Positions 33,472 through 41,830 of a stretch of 64,000 bases of DNA are shown piece by piece. Numbering within the stretch: the stretch's first letter is position 1; every line of letters begins with the position of its first letter. The stretch comes from CAJXSN01 sp947492235 (GTDB taxonomy: Bacteria > Pseudomonadota > Alphaproteobacteria > Sphingomonadales > Sphingomonadaceae): the NCBI RefSeq assembly GCF_042492175.1, contig NZ_CP170453.1, forward strand, positions 124,001 to 188,000, in the 5' to 3' direction. The translations under genes were made by a program, and so were the position numbers. The notes beneath the pieces are model-generated. The model worked only from the letters and a program-made list of their open reading frames with translations, was not told the origin of the DNA and did no database searches.

Positions 33472-34821
33472 TTACTCGGCGGGCGCCTGCACAGTTGCGC
33501 CGCGCTGACGCAGCCGGTTGCGAAGGCGTGCCAGCGGAGCCGTGATCACCCCGTTCTGCTCCATCCATGCGTGGTATTCGCGGTATTTCGCGTCCTCGCC
33601 CAGCAGATGCGCTTCCTCTGTTTTCGCGCGCCAGTAATAGATCGCGCTGACGCAGCCGAGGAAGAAGGTGTTGCGGATCATGTCCACCGGGTTGCCGGTC
33701 GACACGATGAACGGGAAGGTCGCGCACCACCAGAACAGGTTCTTCGATACGTATGCCGGATGGCGGGTCCATTTGTAGGGGCCGTTGGTGATGACGCCGC
33801 GATAGGTCAGGTTGGAAAAGCGGATGCCGAACACCACCGTCGCCCACGCATAGATCGCGGTCAACAGGATCAGCCACGCGCCCCATAGCGAGAGCGCCAT
33901 CACATTGCCCTCGAACACCCCGCCCCAGCCGATCGTATCGACTTCATAGGCGAGGATATTGCCGAGAATGCCCCAGGCAAAGGGTGGATAACAGATCAGC
34001 GCTGCGACCCAGCCGCCGAAGAACGGATTGCCGCTGCGAATATGGGCATCGAGCGGGCGCATGGTGACGAGGTATCCGACCGTGCCGATTTGCACGTCGA
34101 TCACGAACAGCAGCTCGATCAGGAACAGCGACAGGCGGAACGGATCATTGGCGAGCTCGCCGATCTGTCCGTTCACAATCACTGCGAAACCGCCCGGCAG
34201 GATGGAGATCATGAAAGCGGCAAAGAACCCCTTGATGATCCAGCTGCGCCAGTGTTTCTTCACTTCTTCGCCGTCAAACGCCTCGCGCCCCAGCAGCATC
34301 GCGCCGAAATGCCATGCATGGTCCTTCGGATTGACCATCACACGGTCGATCCAAAGGACGTAGGGAATGCTCAGGATCACCAGCGGAATGATTGCCGCGC
34401 CCAGCACTTCCATGGCGAACAGATAGCGTCCGTCCCAATACCAGCGCGCAAGGCAATACAGCCCGGCAATAATCGCCCATGTCGCCCATAGGCCCGCGAG
34501 CTTCACGACCGAGACATCGCGGATTTCGGAAATCTTGCGCGGGTTCGACCAGTCGATTCCGGTGGAAGCGCGCAGATGCACCTTGTCGACCAGCAGCGAC
34601 CAGATGACCATCGGACCGCTGGTGAACAGCAGGGCGGCCAGCGCGGCATAGGGGCCGGACAGCGGCTCGCGCGGTCCGGGGAGGTTCATGGCCTCGGCAA
34701 AACCTGCATAATTGCGGCAGAACAGCAGCCACAGGGCCAGGCCCAGCAGGCCCGCAAGGCCCACGCCTGCCGATACATCGCTGCGCGGGCGAGCCGCAGG
34801 TGCTGATTGGTCCAGTGTCAT
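33472..34821 (-). CDS. ICMT/PEMT-like integral membrane methyltransferase
   Basis: 449 residues with about ten membrane helices. The C-terminal part holds the isoprenylcysteine methyltransferase (ICMT/NnrU-like) signature: SNLTYRGVITNGPYKWTRHPAYVSKNLFWW, where R-HP binds S-adenosylmethionine and the lipid substrate. A charged helix ends in KYREYHAWMEQ. The N-terminal ~200 residues are an extra membrane domain that simple ICMT proteins lack. Likely substrate is a lipid or prenyl group. It stands alone on its strand. Confidence 0.75.
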   Translation of the reverse strand: MTLDQSAPAARPRSDVSAGVGLAGLLGLALWLLFCRNYAGFAEAMNLPGPREPLSGPYAALAALLFTSGPMVIWSLLVDKVHLRASTGIDWSNPRKISEIRDVSVVKLAGLWATWAIIAGLYCLARWYWDGRYLFAMEVLGAAIIPLVILSIPYVLWIDRVMVNPKDHAWHFGAMLLGREAFDGEEVKKHWRSWIIKGFFAAFMISILPGGFAVIVNGQIGELANDPFRLSLFLIELLFVIDVQIGTVGYLVTMRPLDAHIRSGNPFFGGWVAALICYPPFAWGILGNILAYEVDTIGWGGVFEGNVMALSLWGAWLILLTAIYAWATVVFGIRFSNLTYRGVITNGPYKWTRHPAYVSKNLFWWCATFPFIVSTGNPVDMIRNTFFLGCVSAIYYWRAKTEEAHLLGEDAKYREYHAWMEQNGVITAPLARLRNRLRQRGATVQAPAE

Positions 34822-34884
34822 GGGTCATGGTCCGTAACCACAATGGGTTAAGGACGCGGTAATGCGGCCATGATTGGATGCGGC

Positions 34885-35307
34885 TCAGGGCGTGCAGGGA
34901 ATCTCGCTAAAAGTCAGATCGCCCGAATACCGTGTGCTGACAATCAGCGCGCGTTCGCCCGCTGGTCCGTCGGTGAAGTTATAGAAATCCCGCGCGGAAT
35001 CGCCGCTTTTTAACAGATCGAATTCCAGACTGCCGTCGCTCTGCACGATGCGCGCGAAATGTGGCCGCCCGATAATCTGCGGCTTCCCGTTCATCTTCGT
35101 GCCGCTCCAGCCCTCGTAATGGCTGGTCCCGTTATAGATCAGGCCCGCATCCGAAATATCAAACCGGCCATGGTCGGGATGGGCGTAGCAGCCGAAGAAT
35201 TCCTCCTTGGCAACGCTGTTCCCGCGGAATTCCAGCATTCTGGTTGCGCCAAAGGCGAGCAGCGCGATCAGGATCACGGCAGGCAGGAAACGAAATGCTT
35301 TCTGCAA
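34885..35307 (-). CDS. membrane-anchored protein of unknown function
   Basis: 140 residues. One N-terminal hydrophobic segment (about 7-23) acts as anchor or signal. The beta-rich rest includes EEFFGCYAHPDHGRFDISDAGLIYN and a second Cys near the C-terminus (SEIPCTP). It follows bamB by 31 bases on the same strand. Function unknown. Confidence 0.6.
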   Translation of the reverse strand: MQKAFRFLPAVILIALLAFGATRMLEFRGNSVAKEEFFGCYAHPDHGRFDISDAGLIYNGTSHYEGWSGTKMNGKPQIIGRPHFARIVQSDGSLEFDLLKSGDSARDFYNFTDGPAGERALIVSTRYSGDLTFSEIPCTP

Positions 35308-35338
35308 CGCGTCTGCTCCCCCTGCTCAGCCTACGCGC

Positions 35339-36682
35339 CTACCGAAAGGCGTGGATCGTCCCGCTATCGTCGAGGATATACATCGTGTTGTTCGCCACCA
35401 CCGGCGGCAGGCTGACCCCGGCATTCAGATCCTGAAACAGCGATGCAGAGCCCTCGCCCACGCTGAGCTGGTAGATCTCGCCTTCGGAGCTCGCGACCCA
35501 CAGGCTGCCGCCTGCCAGCACCGGCCCGGTCCAGAAGATCGGGTTCTTCTTCTTCTCGACATTGCGGAACGGCGCGAGCTGGGTGATCCAGCGCACCTTG
35601 CCGGTGGAGCGGGCAATTGCCAGCATCCTGGCATCGTCGGTCAGCGTGAAAATCCACTCGCCCGCAATCGCAGGGGTGGAGATGCCGGCCAGATTGAGCT
35701 CCCAGATGCGCTGGCCTGTCACCAGTTCATAGGCAGCCATGCGGCCACCCTGACCCAGCGCATAGACGCGGCCCTGATCGATAATCGGATCGGCATCGAT
35801 ATCGGTCAGCGAGCCAACCTCGGTGCTGATCGAGGTGCGCGCCAGAGCATCCGACCACAGCACGCGGCCATTCTCGTAACGATAGGCGGAGAGTTCGCCC
35901 GAACTGTAGCCCGCGATGATCGTGCCTTGCCCTGCGGCAGGCGATGCCACGCCGAACACGCCGGCCTGTGCGATGGAGCCCGATTCCTGCCACGTAATCT
36001 CGCCCGTATCGGCATCGAGCGCGAAAATCCGGTTATCCTGCGACATCACGAAGACAAGATTGAACGCCACGGTCGGCGCATCGCGCAGCGGGCCTGCGGG
36101 CGTGGTCGTCCACAGGATCTCGCCATTCGCGGCGTTCAGCGCGAGAACCTGCCCAACGCCGTTGGTGGCAAACAGCTTGCCTCCGGAGAACGCCACGCCG
36201 CCGCCAAAGGCCGCCTGACGGATATCGCCGGGGATTTCCATCCGGGTGGTCCAGCGCTTCGCACCGGTCTGCGCATCGAAGGCATGGATTACGCCGTCGG
36301 TATCGACCGAGAACACCGCACCCGCCGCCACGATGGGCGCAGCGCCCAGACGCTTGCGATTGCTGGTCCCGGCCGTGTTGGCGCTCCAGATCTTTTGCGG
36401 AGCAGCGCCCAGCGTCAGATGGCCGTAGGATTTGGCCGGATTGCCGCCAGCCTGCGTCCATTCGGTGTTGGTCTGCGCGGGCGGTAGAACGACGGAGACA
36501 CCCGCCAGTTCGGGATCGACCTGCGCGGTCTGATCGATGCGCGAGAGAACCGGCATCCGGTTGCCGATGGTCGGGGTGTCCTTATCGTCGCCGCCGCCGC
36601 CGAAAAGCCCGCCGGAACAGGCGCCGAGGCTGCCAGCAAGCAGAGCAGTGACCAGAAGCCGGCCCTTGGGAAGATTCGTCAT
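35339..36682 (-). CDS. bamB: outer-membrane assembly lipoprotein BamB
   Basis: 447 residues from ATG 36682. The signal peptide ends in the lipobox LLAGSLGACSG, then a Gly/Asp linker. Seven or eight PQQ-like beta-propeller blades follow, with repeats such as VFSVDTDGVIHAFDAQTGAKRW and LFATNGVGQVLALNAANGEILW. BamB supports BamA in inserting outer-membrane proteins. yfgM upstream matches the usual order in proteobacteria. Confidence 0.94.
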   Translation of the reverse strand: MTNLPKGRLLVTALLAGSLGACSGGLFGGGGDDKDTPTIGNRMPVLSRIDQTAQVDPELAGVSVVLPPAQTNTEWTQAGGNPAKSYGHLTLGAAPQKIWSANTAGTSNRKRLGAAPIVAAGAVFSVDTDGVIHAFDAQTGAKRWTTRMEIPGDIRQAAFGGGVAFSGGKLFATNGVGQVLALNAANGEILWTTTPAGPLRDAPTVAFNLVFVMSQDNRIFALDADTGEITWQESGSIAQAGVFGVASPAAGQGTIIAGYSSGELSAYRYENGRVLWSDALARTSISTEVGSLTDIDADPIIDQGRVYALGQGGRMAAYELVTGQRIWELNLAGISTPAIAGEWIFTLTDDARMLAIARSTGKVRWITQLAPFRNVEKKKNPIFWTGPVLAGGSLWVASSEGEIYQLSVGEGSASLFQDLNAGVSLPPVVANNTMYILDDSGTIHAFR

Positions 36683-36701
36683 AAAATACTGTCCGATCAA
36701 T

Positions 36702-37535
36702 TTATTGTGCGCCTTGCGGAGGAGGCGACCCGGCGGGTTGTCCGGCATTCGGTGCTTGCCCGGAGGCTGTAGCTGGTGCTGGCCCGCTCATTTGTTCTAT
36801 AACTTCGTCAATATCCACGATTGCGTCGACGCCCAGCATCCCGGCCATCTGCCGGGCACGGCCCCGCAGGCTTTCGGGCACGCTTTCATCCTTGGCGATT
36901 TGCGCGAACAGGGCTCCGGCCTTTTCCGTATCGCCCATGTCGAGATGCGCCATCGCGACCATTTCAGCCGCGCTGCCGAAGAAGGGTTCGCCGGGCTTCG
37001 CCATATCGCCCAGTCGCTCGATCACTTGCGCGCTGGGCAGATCGTCGAATTGCGTCGCGACGGCGCGGATGCGGGCCAAATCGCGGTAGGGGGACGGCAC
37101 ATCATCCTCCGCCGCCAATTGCTCGAACAGCTTCACCGCTTCATCGTTCTTGCCCGCCTGCGCCGCGACACCGGCCTGCAGCATCAGGGCAGATCCCTTG
37201 ACCGCGCCTTCGCCATTGGAAGCCAGATCGGCCACGGTTTCGCTGGCCGTATCAAGATTGCCCGCCTGCAACTGATCGAGCGCGGCAACCATCGTTTCGC
37301 TGGTCGCTTCCATCGCGGCTTCCTGCTGGCTTTGCCAGAACAGGTATCCGCCAAAGGCGAGCAGGCCGATCACCAGCACCGCGATCAGCGGGCGGCCATA
37401 GGTTTTTCCGAAATTCTCGACCTGGTCCTTGCGCACCGCCTCGTCGACTTCGCGCATCAGCACGTCGTCTTCGGCTGCCTTTTTCTCGGCCTTGCCCTCG
37501 GGGGTGGTTTTGTTTCTGTTGGGTAAAAGGGCCAC
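36702..37535 (-). CDS. YfgM-like tetratricopeptide protein
   Basis: 277 residues: a cytoplasmic N-terminal stretch with VLMREVDEAVRKDQVENFGKTYG, one membrane helix (about 50-68), then TPR-like repeats in the periplasm (QAGNLDTASETVADLA, AQAGKNDEAVKLFEQLA, LDMGDTEKAGALFAQIA). It ends with a Pro/Gln-rich tail. YfgM associates with SecYEG and periplasmic chaperones. Its stop lies 19 bases from the bamB start. Confidence 0.85.
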   Translation of the reverse strand: MALLPNRNKTTPEGKAEKKAAEDDVLMREVDEAVRKDQVENFGKTYGRPLIAVLVIGLLAFGGYLFWQSQQEAAMEATSETMVAALDQLQAGNLDTASETVADLASNGEGAVKGSALMLQAGVAAQAGKNDEAVKLFEQLAAEDDVPSPYRDLARIRAVATQFDDLPSAQVIERLGDMAKPGEPFFGSAAEMVAMAHLDMGDTEKAGALFAQIAKDESVPESLRGRARQMAGMLGVDAIVDIDEVIEQMSGPAPATASGQAPNAGQPAGSPPPQGAQ

Positions 37536-37669
37536 GTCGGGCTCGTATCCTTGGGCTGTTTGAACTGGGGTTGCCGCGTCTTAAACCATGGGTCACGCAA
37601 TTCAATAGAAGCGCGCGTGAACCCGTTATGAAGCTGTGGAGCGCGCGCGGGCCATCGGTGCCCTCTGCG

Positions 37670-38824
37670 TCAGGGCAAACCGTCCCGCCCCATCGCGCTG
37701 GAATAGAGCCTGCGATAGGCGGCGATCATGGTCTTCTCGTCATAATCCGCCCGCGCACGGTCACGATTGGCCGTGCCGAGCGTGGCGCGCAGGGCATCGT
37801 CTTTCGCAAGTGTCAGAAGCGCCGTGCCCAGTGCATCAGGGGCGGCGGGGTCGGTAATGTGGGGGACGTTTTCGGGCGCGACCATCTGGGCAATATCGCC
37901 AACCGCAGGGGCCGCAACCGGCAGCCCGGCGGCCATCGCCTCGACCAGAGAAATCGGAAACTGCTCGCTGTCCGAGGAGAGCGCGAAAATATCGAACAGG
38001 CCGATATAGCGCGCAGGATCGGGCACGAAGCCGGGCAGATGGACGCGGTGGCCGATGTCGAGCCGCTCGGCCTCGGCCCTGATGGCCTGCTCTTCCGGCC
38101 CCTCCCCGACAATCACCAGCTGCCATGGCTCGGGCACCTGCGCGAAAGCGCGGACGAGCGCTGGCAGGTTCTTGACTGTGCGCAGGCCCGCGACCGTGCC
38201 GATCCAGAACTCGCCATCATGCTTCACCACTCCGCGCAGCGCGTCCTTTTTGGGCCGCTTGGCGAAGGCTTTGGTATCGATCCCGTTGGCAATACGTTTC
38301 ACCCGGCCTATCGGCTGCTGCCATTCGGTCAGAGCGATCCCTTCCAGCGTTTCGGACGGCACGACCAGCCCGGTCGCCTTGCCCAGCGCGATGCGGCGGA
38401 ACCATGTCCGGCGGCGCTTGCGGCGCTGCGCTTCGTCTTCGCCGAAGCCATCCTCGTGATGGATCAACGGCGGCAGGCCAAGCGCATCCTTGAACAAGGT
38501 ATGCGCCATCACCGCATCCATCGCGCCCCAATTGTAGGTCAGCACCAGATTATGCGCCGCCATCCGCCGGGCAATCGTCTGCAATCGCCCGGGCGTGGGC
38601 CTGCCCTGAAGCGAGGGAAAGTCCTTCGGGTAGGAAACATTCGCCCCGCGCGCGATGGCGCTGGAGGCGCCGTAAGCGCCGTCCACCGCAGACACGATGG
38701 TGTGATGCACTTTCGGCCCAAAGGCATTGATCAGCCGCGCACAGCGCAGTTCCTTGCCCCCCGCATTGAAGGTGGAATGGAGATGCAGGATACGCGGCGG
38801 CAACACATCTTTCTTGCCGCTCAT
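37670..38824 (-). CDS. glycosyltransferase family 4
   Basis: 384 residues from the ATG at 38824, a GT-B fold. The N-terminal LHLHSTFNAGGKELRCARL is the acceptor side. The donor-binding EX7E region appears in FALSSDSEQFPISLVEAMAAGLPVAAP. It would transfer a sugar from a nucleotide donor to a lipid or polysaccharide. Start overlaps the hydrolase stop by four bases. The in-frame extension further upstream is out of phase with real sequence and is excluded. Confidence 0.9.
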   Translation of the reverse strand: MSGKKDVLPPRILHLHSTFNAGGKELRCARLINAFGPKVHHTIVSAVDGAYGASSAIARGANVSYPKDFPSLQGRPTPGRLQTIARRMAAHNLVLTYNWGAMDAVMAHTLFKDALGLPPLIHHEDGFGEDEAQRRKRRRTWFRRIALGKATGLVVPSETLEGIALTEWQQPIGRVKRIANGIDTKAFAKRPKKDALRGVVKHDGEFWIGTVAGLRTVKNLPALVRAFAQVPEPWQLVIVGEGPEEQAIRAEAERLDIGHRVHLPGFVPDPARYIGLFDIFALSSDSEQFPISLVEAMAAGLPVAAPAVGDIAQMVAPENVPHITDPAAPDALGTALLTLAKDDALRATLGTANRDRARADYDEKTMIAAYRRLYSSAMGRDGLP

Positions 38825-39723
38825 GCGATTTTCTCCAGCAAGCGATCGATCGCGGCGACGGATTCCGGCTCGTCCAGCACCGGCGCATGGCCGCAGCGCG
38901 GTACGGTGACGACCTCCATCTGCGGCTTGCGCGCCTGCATCGCAGCGGCGGTTTCGGCCGAGAGCAGGTTGGACAGCTCCCCGCGCAAAAGAAGTAGCGG
39001 CACCTCGCCCAGCGCATCGAAGGCGGGCCACAGATCGGGCGGCGCGGCGTTTTCGTCTGCCGCCTTGAACGGTTCGGCAATGGCCATGTCGTAATCGAAC
39101 ACCAGCCGCCCGCTTTGCCCCAGCACCAGCGTGCGCTTGGCCATTTCCAGCCAGCGCTCGATATCGAAATCGGGATGCGCCGCGCTGTGCACGTCGCGCA
39201 AGGCCCGCGCGGCGTGCATCCACGTGGCGTAGCTGCCGCCCTGCCCCAGATAGGTACGGATCTTGTCCAGCCCGCCCGTATCGATGACCGGGCCGATATC
39301 GTTGAGCACCGCTCCGGCAATCCGGCTGCGCCCCTGCATCGCGTCGCCTGCGGCCATCATCATCGTCATCAGCCCGCCCATCGAGGTGCCGATGGCGACG
39401 AACCGGTTGATATTCTGGTCGGCCAGCAGCGCCTCGACATCCTGCACATAGGTGACAGGCGTGTAGGTCGCGCTGTCGGGTGCGTAATCGCTGCGCCCGC
39501 GCCCGCGCATCTCCGGCACAATCACGCGCCAGTTCTTGCCCAGATGGTCCGCCAGAGTGGCAAAATCGCGCGCATTGCGGGTGAGGCCGTGCATGCACAG
39601 GATCGGCGGCTTGTCCGATACCCCGTCAGGCCCCGCATAGTCGCGGTAATGCAGGGTCAGCCCGTCGGCGCTTTGCCACGTGCGGTGTGCGTAGGGTTTA
39701 TCCATCGGGTCTATCGTACTCAC
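38821..39723 (-). CDS. alpha/beta hydrolase
   Basis: 300 residues. The oxyanion segment LCMHGLTRNARDF, the nucleophile elbow GTSMGGL (Ser), and the C-terminal PRCGHAPVLDEP (His) match the alpha/beta-hydrolase fold. The acid residue is not assigned. Substrate unknown. It is translationally coupled to the following glycosyltransferase, perhaps in cell-surface carbohydrate metabolism. Confidence 0.88.
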   Translation of the reverse strand: MSTIDPMDKPYAHRTWQSADGLTLHYRDYAGPDGVSDKPPILCMHGLTRNARDFATLADHLGKNWRVIVPEMRGRGRSDYAPDSATYTPVTYVQDVEALLADQNINRFVAIGTSMGGLMTMMMAAGDAMQGRSRIAGAVLNDIGPVIDTGGLDKIRTYLGQGGSYATWMHAARALRDVHSAAHPDFDIERWLEMAKRTLVLGQSGRLVFDYDMAIAEPFKAADENAAPPDLWPAFDALGEVPLLLLRGELSNLLSAETAAAMQARKPQMEVVTVPRCGHAPVLDEPESVAAIDRLLEKIA

Positions 39724-39791
39724 GCCGGAGAAATCGGGAGGGTGTGCAGCGCACGCTTGCCTGTGCCTGCGCGCATCCCCACTATCGCGCG

Positions 39792-41201
39792 ATGCAGAGC
39801 GAACCGCAAGCCGCCGACTTCACACCGGAAACCGCAATTCTGGAGCTAGCCGACTGGCTTGGCGATCCGGTTCAGGCCGCCGATTTTCCTGAAACGCGGC
39901 TGCGCTTCCGCAACGACCGGGCGGCGGCAGAGGTCGGGCTGGCAGGCCTGACCGACGAGGAATGGCTCCGGCATTACGGGCGGTTCGCCCCACTGGAAGG
40001 GTCGCTGCCCGGCCCGCTGGCCCTGCGCTATCACGGGCACCAGTTCCGCACCTACAATCCGGAACTGGGCGATGGGCGCGGGTTCCTGTTTGCACAATTG
40101 CGAGACAGCGCGGGCCGCCTGTTGGATCTGGGGACAAAGGGATCGGGCACCACCCCATGGAGCCGCGCGGGCGACGGGCGATTGACGCTGAAAGGCGCGG
40201 TGCGGGAAATTCTCGCCACGGAATTCCTGGAGGCGCTGGGCGTCTATACCTCGCGCACGTTCAGCGTGGTGGAAACCGGCGAGCAACTGGAGCGCGGCGA
40301 CGAGCCCTCGCCCACCCGCTCCGCCGTGATGACCCGCCTGAGCCATGGCCATATCCGCATTGGCAGCTTCCAGCGTCTGCTGGCGCTGGAGCAAAGCGAT
40401 CATATCGCTGCGCTGGTCGCGTATAGTCTGGAGCATTTTCCCGGTCCGCCGCCGCCCGAGGACGCACCTGGCAGGGATGAACCGGCGGTGCAATTGATGC
40501 ACCTTGTGGTGGAGCGGATGGCCGATCTGGCGGCCAGTTATATGGTGGCAGGCTTTGTGCACGGGGTGCTCAACACTGACAATATGAACATATCGGGCGA
40601 GAGCTTCGATTATGGCCCGTGGCGCTGGCTGCCGCGCTGGGACCCGGCCTTTACCGCCGCCTATTTCGACCACCAGGGGCTGTATGCCTTTGGCCGCCAG
40701 CCAGAGGCGATGCACTGGAATTGCGGGCAATTGGCTGTGGCGCTGCGGATGCTCGCCGATGCCCCGCCGCTGATTGCCGCGCTCGACCGGTTCGGGCTGC
40801 TTTATGCCGAGAATATCGCGCGCCGCTGGTGCTGGCGGCTGGGCGTAAAGCCGCGCGGTGTGGAAGCGGACACGGCACTGGTCACGGCTTGCGAGAAAGA
40901 ATTGCGCGAAGGCGGCTGGCAGCCCGATGCCTTCTTCTTCGTCCATCGCGGCGGGCGCAATACGGACGGGGAATTGGCCGAGGTGCTGGAGGGCTATGAC
41001 CTGTCAGGCCCAGAGCATGACTATTGGTCGGGCTCCGCCCCGCAAAAGATGGTGATCGAGGAAGTCGAGGCGCTGTGGTCGCATATCGACAGGGATGACG
41101 ATTGGGGCCCGCTGGAAAGAAAAATCGAAGCGCTGCGGAAAGTCGGCGAAGCGCATGGTGCGCCGCCCACGCCTGCCGGGCATGGCTCGCGCCCGCTCTA
41201 G
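39792..41201 (+). CDS. selO: SelO pseudokinase (protein AMPylase)
   Basis: 469 residues from the ATG at 39792. LALRYHGHQFRTYNPELGDGRGFLFAQL and LDLGTKGSGTTPWSRAGDGRLTLKGAVRE are the SelO/YdiU signatures that bind ATP in flipped orientation. VHGVLNTDNMNISGE holds the catalytic-loop equivalent. It transfers AMP to protein Ser/Thr/Tyr. The C-terminus is short and lacks the usual NP..LRN motif and the terminal Cys/Sec region of longer family members. Confidence 0.93.
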   Translation: MQSEPQAADFTPETAILELADWLGDPVQAADFPETRLRFRNDRAAAEVGLAGLTDEEWLRHYGRFAPLEGSLPGPLALRYHGHQFRTYNPELGDGRGFLFAQLRDSAGRLLDLGTKGSGTTPWSRAGDGRLTLKGAVREILATEFLEALGVYTSRTFSVVETGEQLERGDEPSPTRSAVMTRLSHGHIRIGSFQRLLALEQSDHIAALVAYSLEHFPGPPPPEDAPGRDEPAVQLMHLVVERMADLAASYMVAGFVHGVLNTDNMNISGESFDYGPWRWLPRWDPAFTAAYFDHQGLYAFGRQPEAMHWNCGQLAVALRMLADAPPLIAALDRFGLLYAENIARRWCWRLGVKPRGVEADTALVTACEKELREGGWQPDAFFFVHRGGRNTDGELAEVLEGYDLSGPEHDYWSGSAPQKMVIEEVEALWSHIDRDDDWGPLERKIEALRKVGEAHGAPPTPAGHGSRPL

Positions 41202-41737
41202 TTATCGCGCTGCTCGATCATCTTCAGCGGGATGATATCGATACCGTAGATTTTCCAGCGGCCTTGCTCCCACTGGTAATACAGATCGAAACCGACCGAT
41301 CTTGGCCGTAGCTGGAAGATGCCTTGCACGCGAAAAACGCCGTTTTGCACGACCTGGGGCGCCTGCGTATATGTGGGGGGGACCAGCAGCGTCGTCGATA
41401 GATCGAGGCCTGTTGCGCGCAGTCCGGCAAAGACCTGAACCAGTTGCGACGGCGGGTTGCCGATCTGGAACGCTTGCGAACCCAATTGACGCAGAACGGA
41501 ATAGTCTCCGGTCCGGTTGGCATTCTCTACCGTGATCATCGTCGACCAAATCAGTTGGGAAAGCTCCAGCTGCCCGGGCACAGGCCGCACCGCAGGCGGG
41601 GCATTGATCGTGGGGACGACCGGCTGCTGGGCAATCTGGAGTGCGGGCAGGCCGCTGTGTGCGGCAGCTGGTACACCCAGACAGACCAGTCCGGCAGCCA
41701 TTGCCGAAAGGCGCGTGATGGAGCGGCGAAGATTCAT
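41198..41737 (-). CDS. exported protein of unknown function
   Basis: 179 residues from ATG 41737: signal peptide MNLRRSITRLSAMAAGLVCLGVPAAA, a proline-rich linker, and a C-terminal domain with STMITVENANRTGDYSVLRQLGSQAFQ and RVQGIFQLRPRSVGFDLYYQWEQGRWKIYGI. The latter resembles periplasmic NTF2-like or DUF domains. The longer in-frame start (41797) is rejected because a strong terminator for the next gene lies inside that stretch. Converges on selO with a four-base overlap. Confidence 0.65.
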   Translation of the reverse strand: MNLRRSITRLSAMAAGLVCLGVPAAAHSGLPALQIAQQPVVPTINAPPAVRPVPGQLELSQLIWSTMITVENANRTGDYSVLRQLGSQAFQIGNPPSQLVQVFAGLRATGLDLSTTLLVPPTYTQAPQVVQNGVFRVQGIFQLRPRSVGFDLYYQWEQGRWKIYGIDIIPLKMIEQRDN

Positions 41738-41755
41738 TTCAATGGTCCCGAATGC

Positions 41756-41785
41756 AAAAATGCCGGGGCGCGCTGGCCCCGGCAT
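41756..41785 (-). terminator. Rho-independent terminator of the trimeric autotransporter gene
   Basis: ATGCCGGGGC (41760-41769) and GCCCCGGCAT (41776-41785) form a perfect 10-bp stem. On the minus strand it ends in TTTTT. It lies 46 bases after the YadA-like stop. Confidence 0.92.
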
Positions 41786-41795
41786 CTTGTTGGTC

Positions 41796-41811
41796 ATGCA
41801 AAGATTTGCAT
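41796..41811. repeat. short palindrome in the autotransporter 3' region
   Basis: ATGCAAA-GA-TTTGCAT, perfect 7-bp arms, lies between the YadA-like stop and its terminator. Role unknown. Confidence 0.3.
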
Positions 41812-41830
41812 GGCCTGAATGGTGGTTGGC

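Noticed and set aside
37670..39598. 642-codon minus-strand frame covering the glycosyltransferase and the hydrolase
   Set aside because: The upstream ~258 codons are a frame-shifted shadow of the alpha/beta hydrolase. The glycosyltransferase start at 38824 overlaps the hydrolase stop by four bases as in a normal operon.
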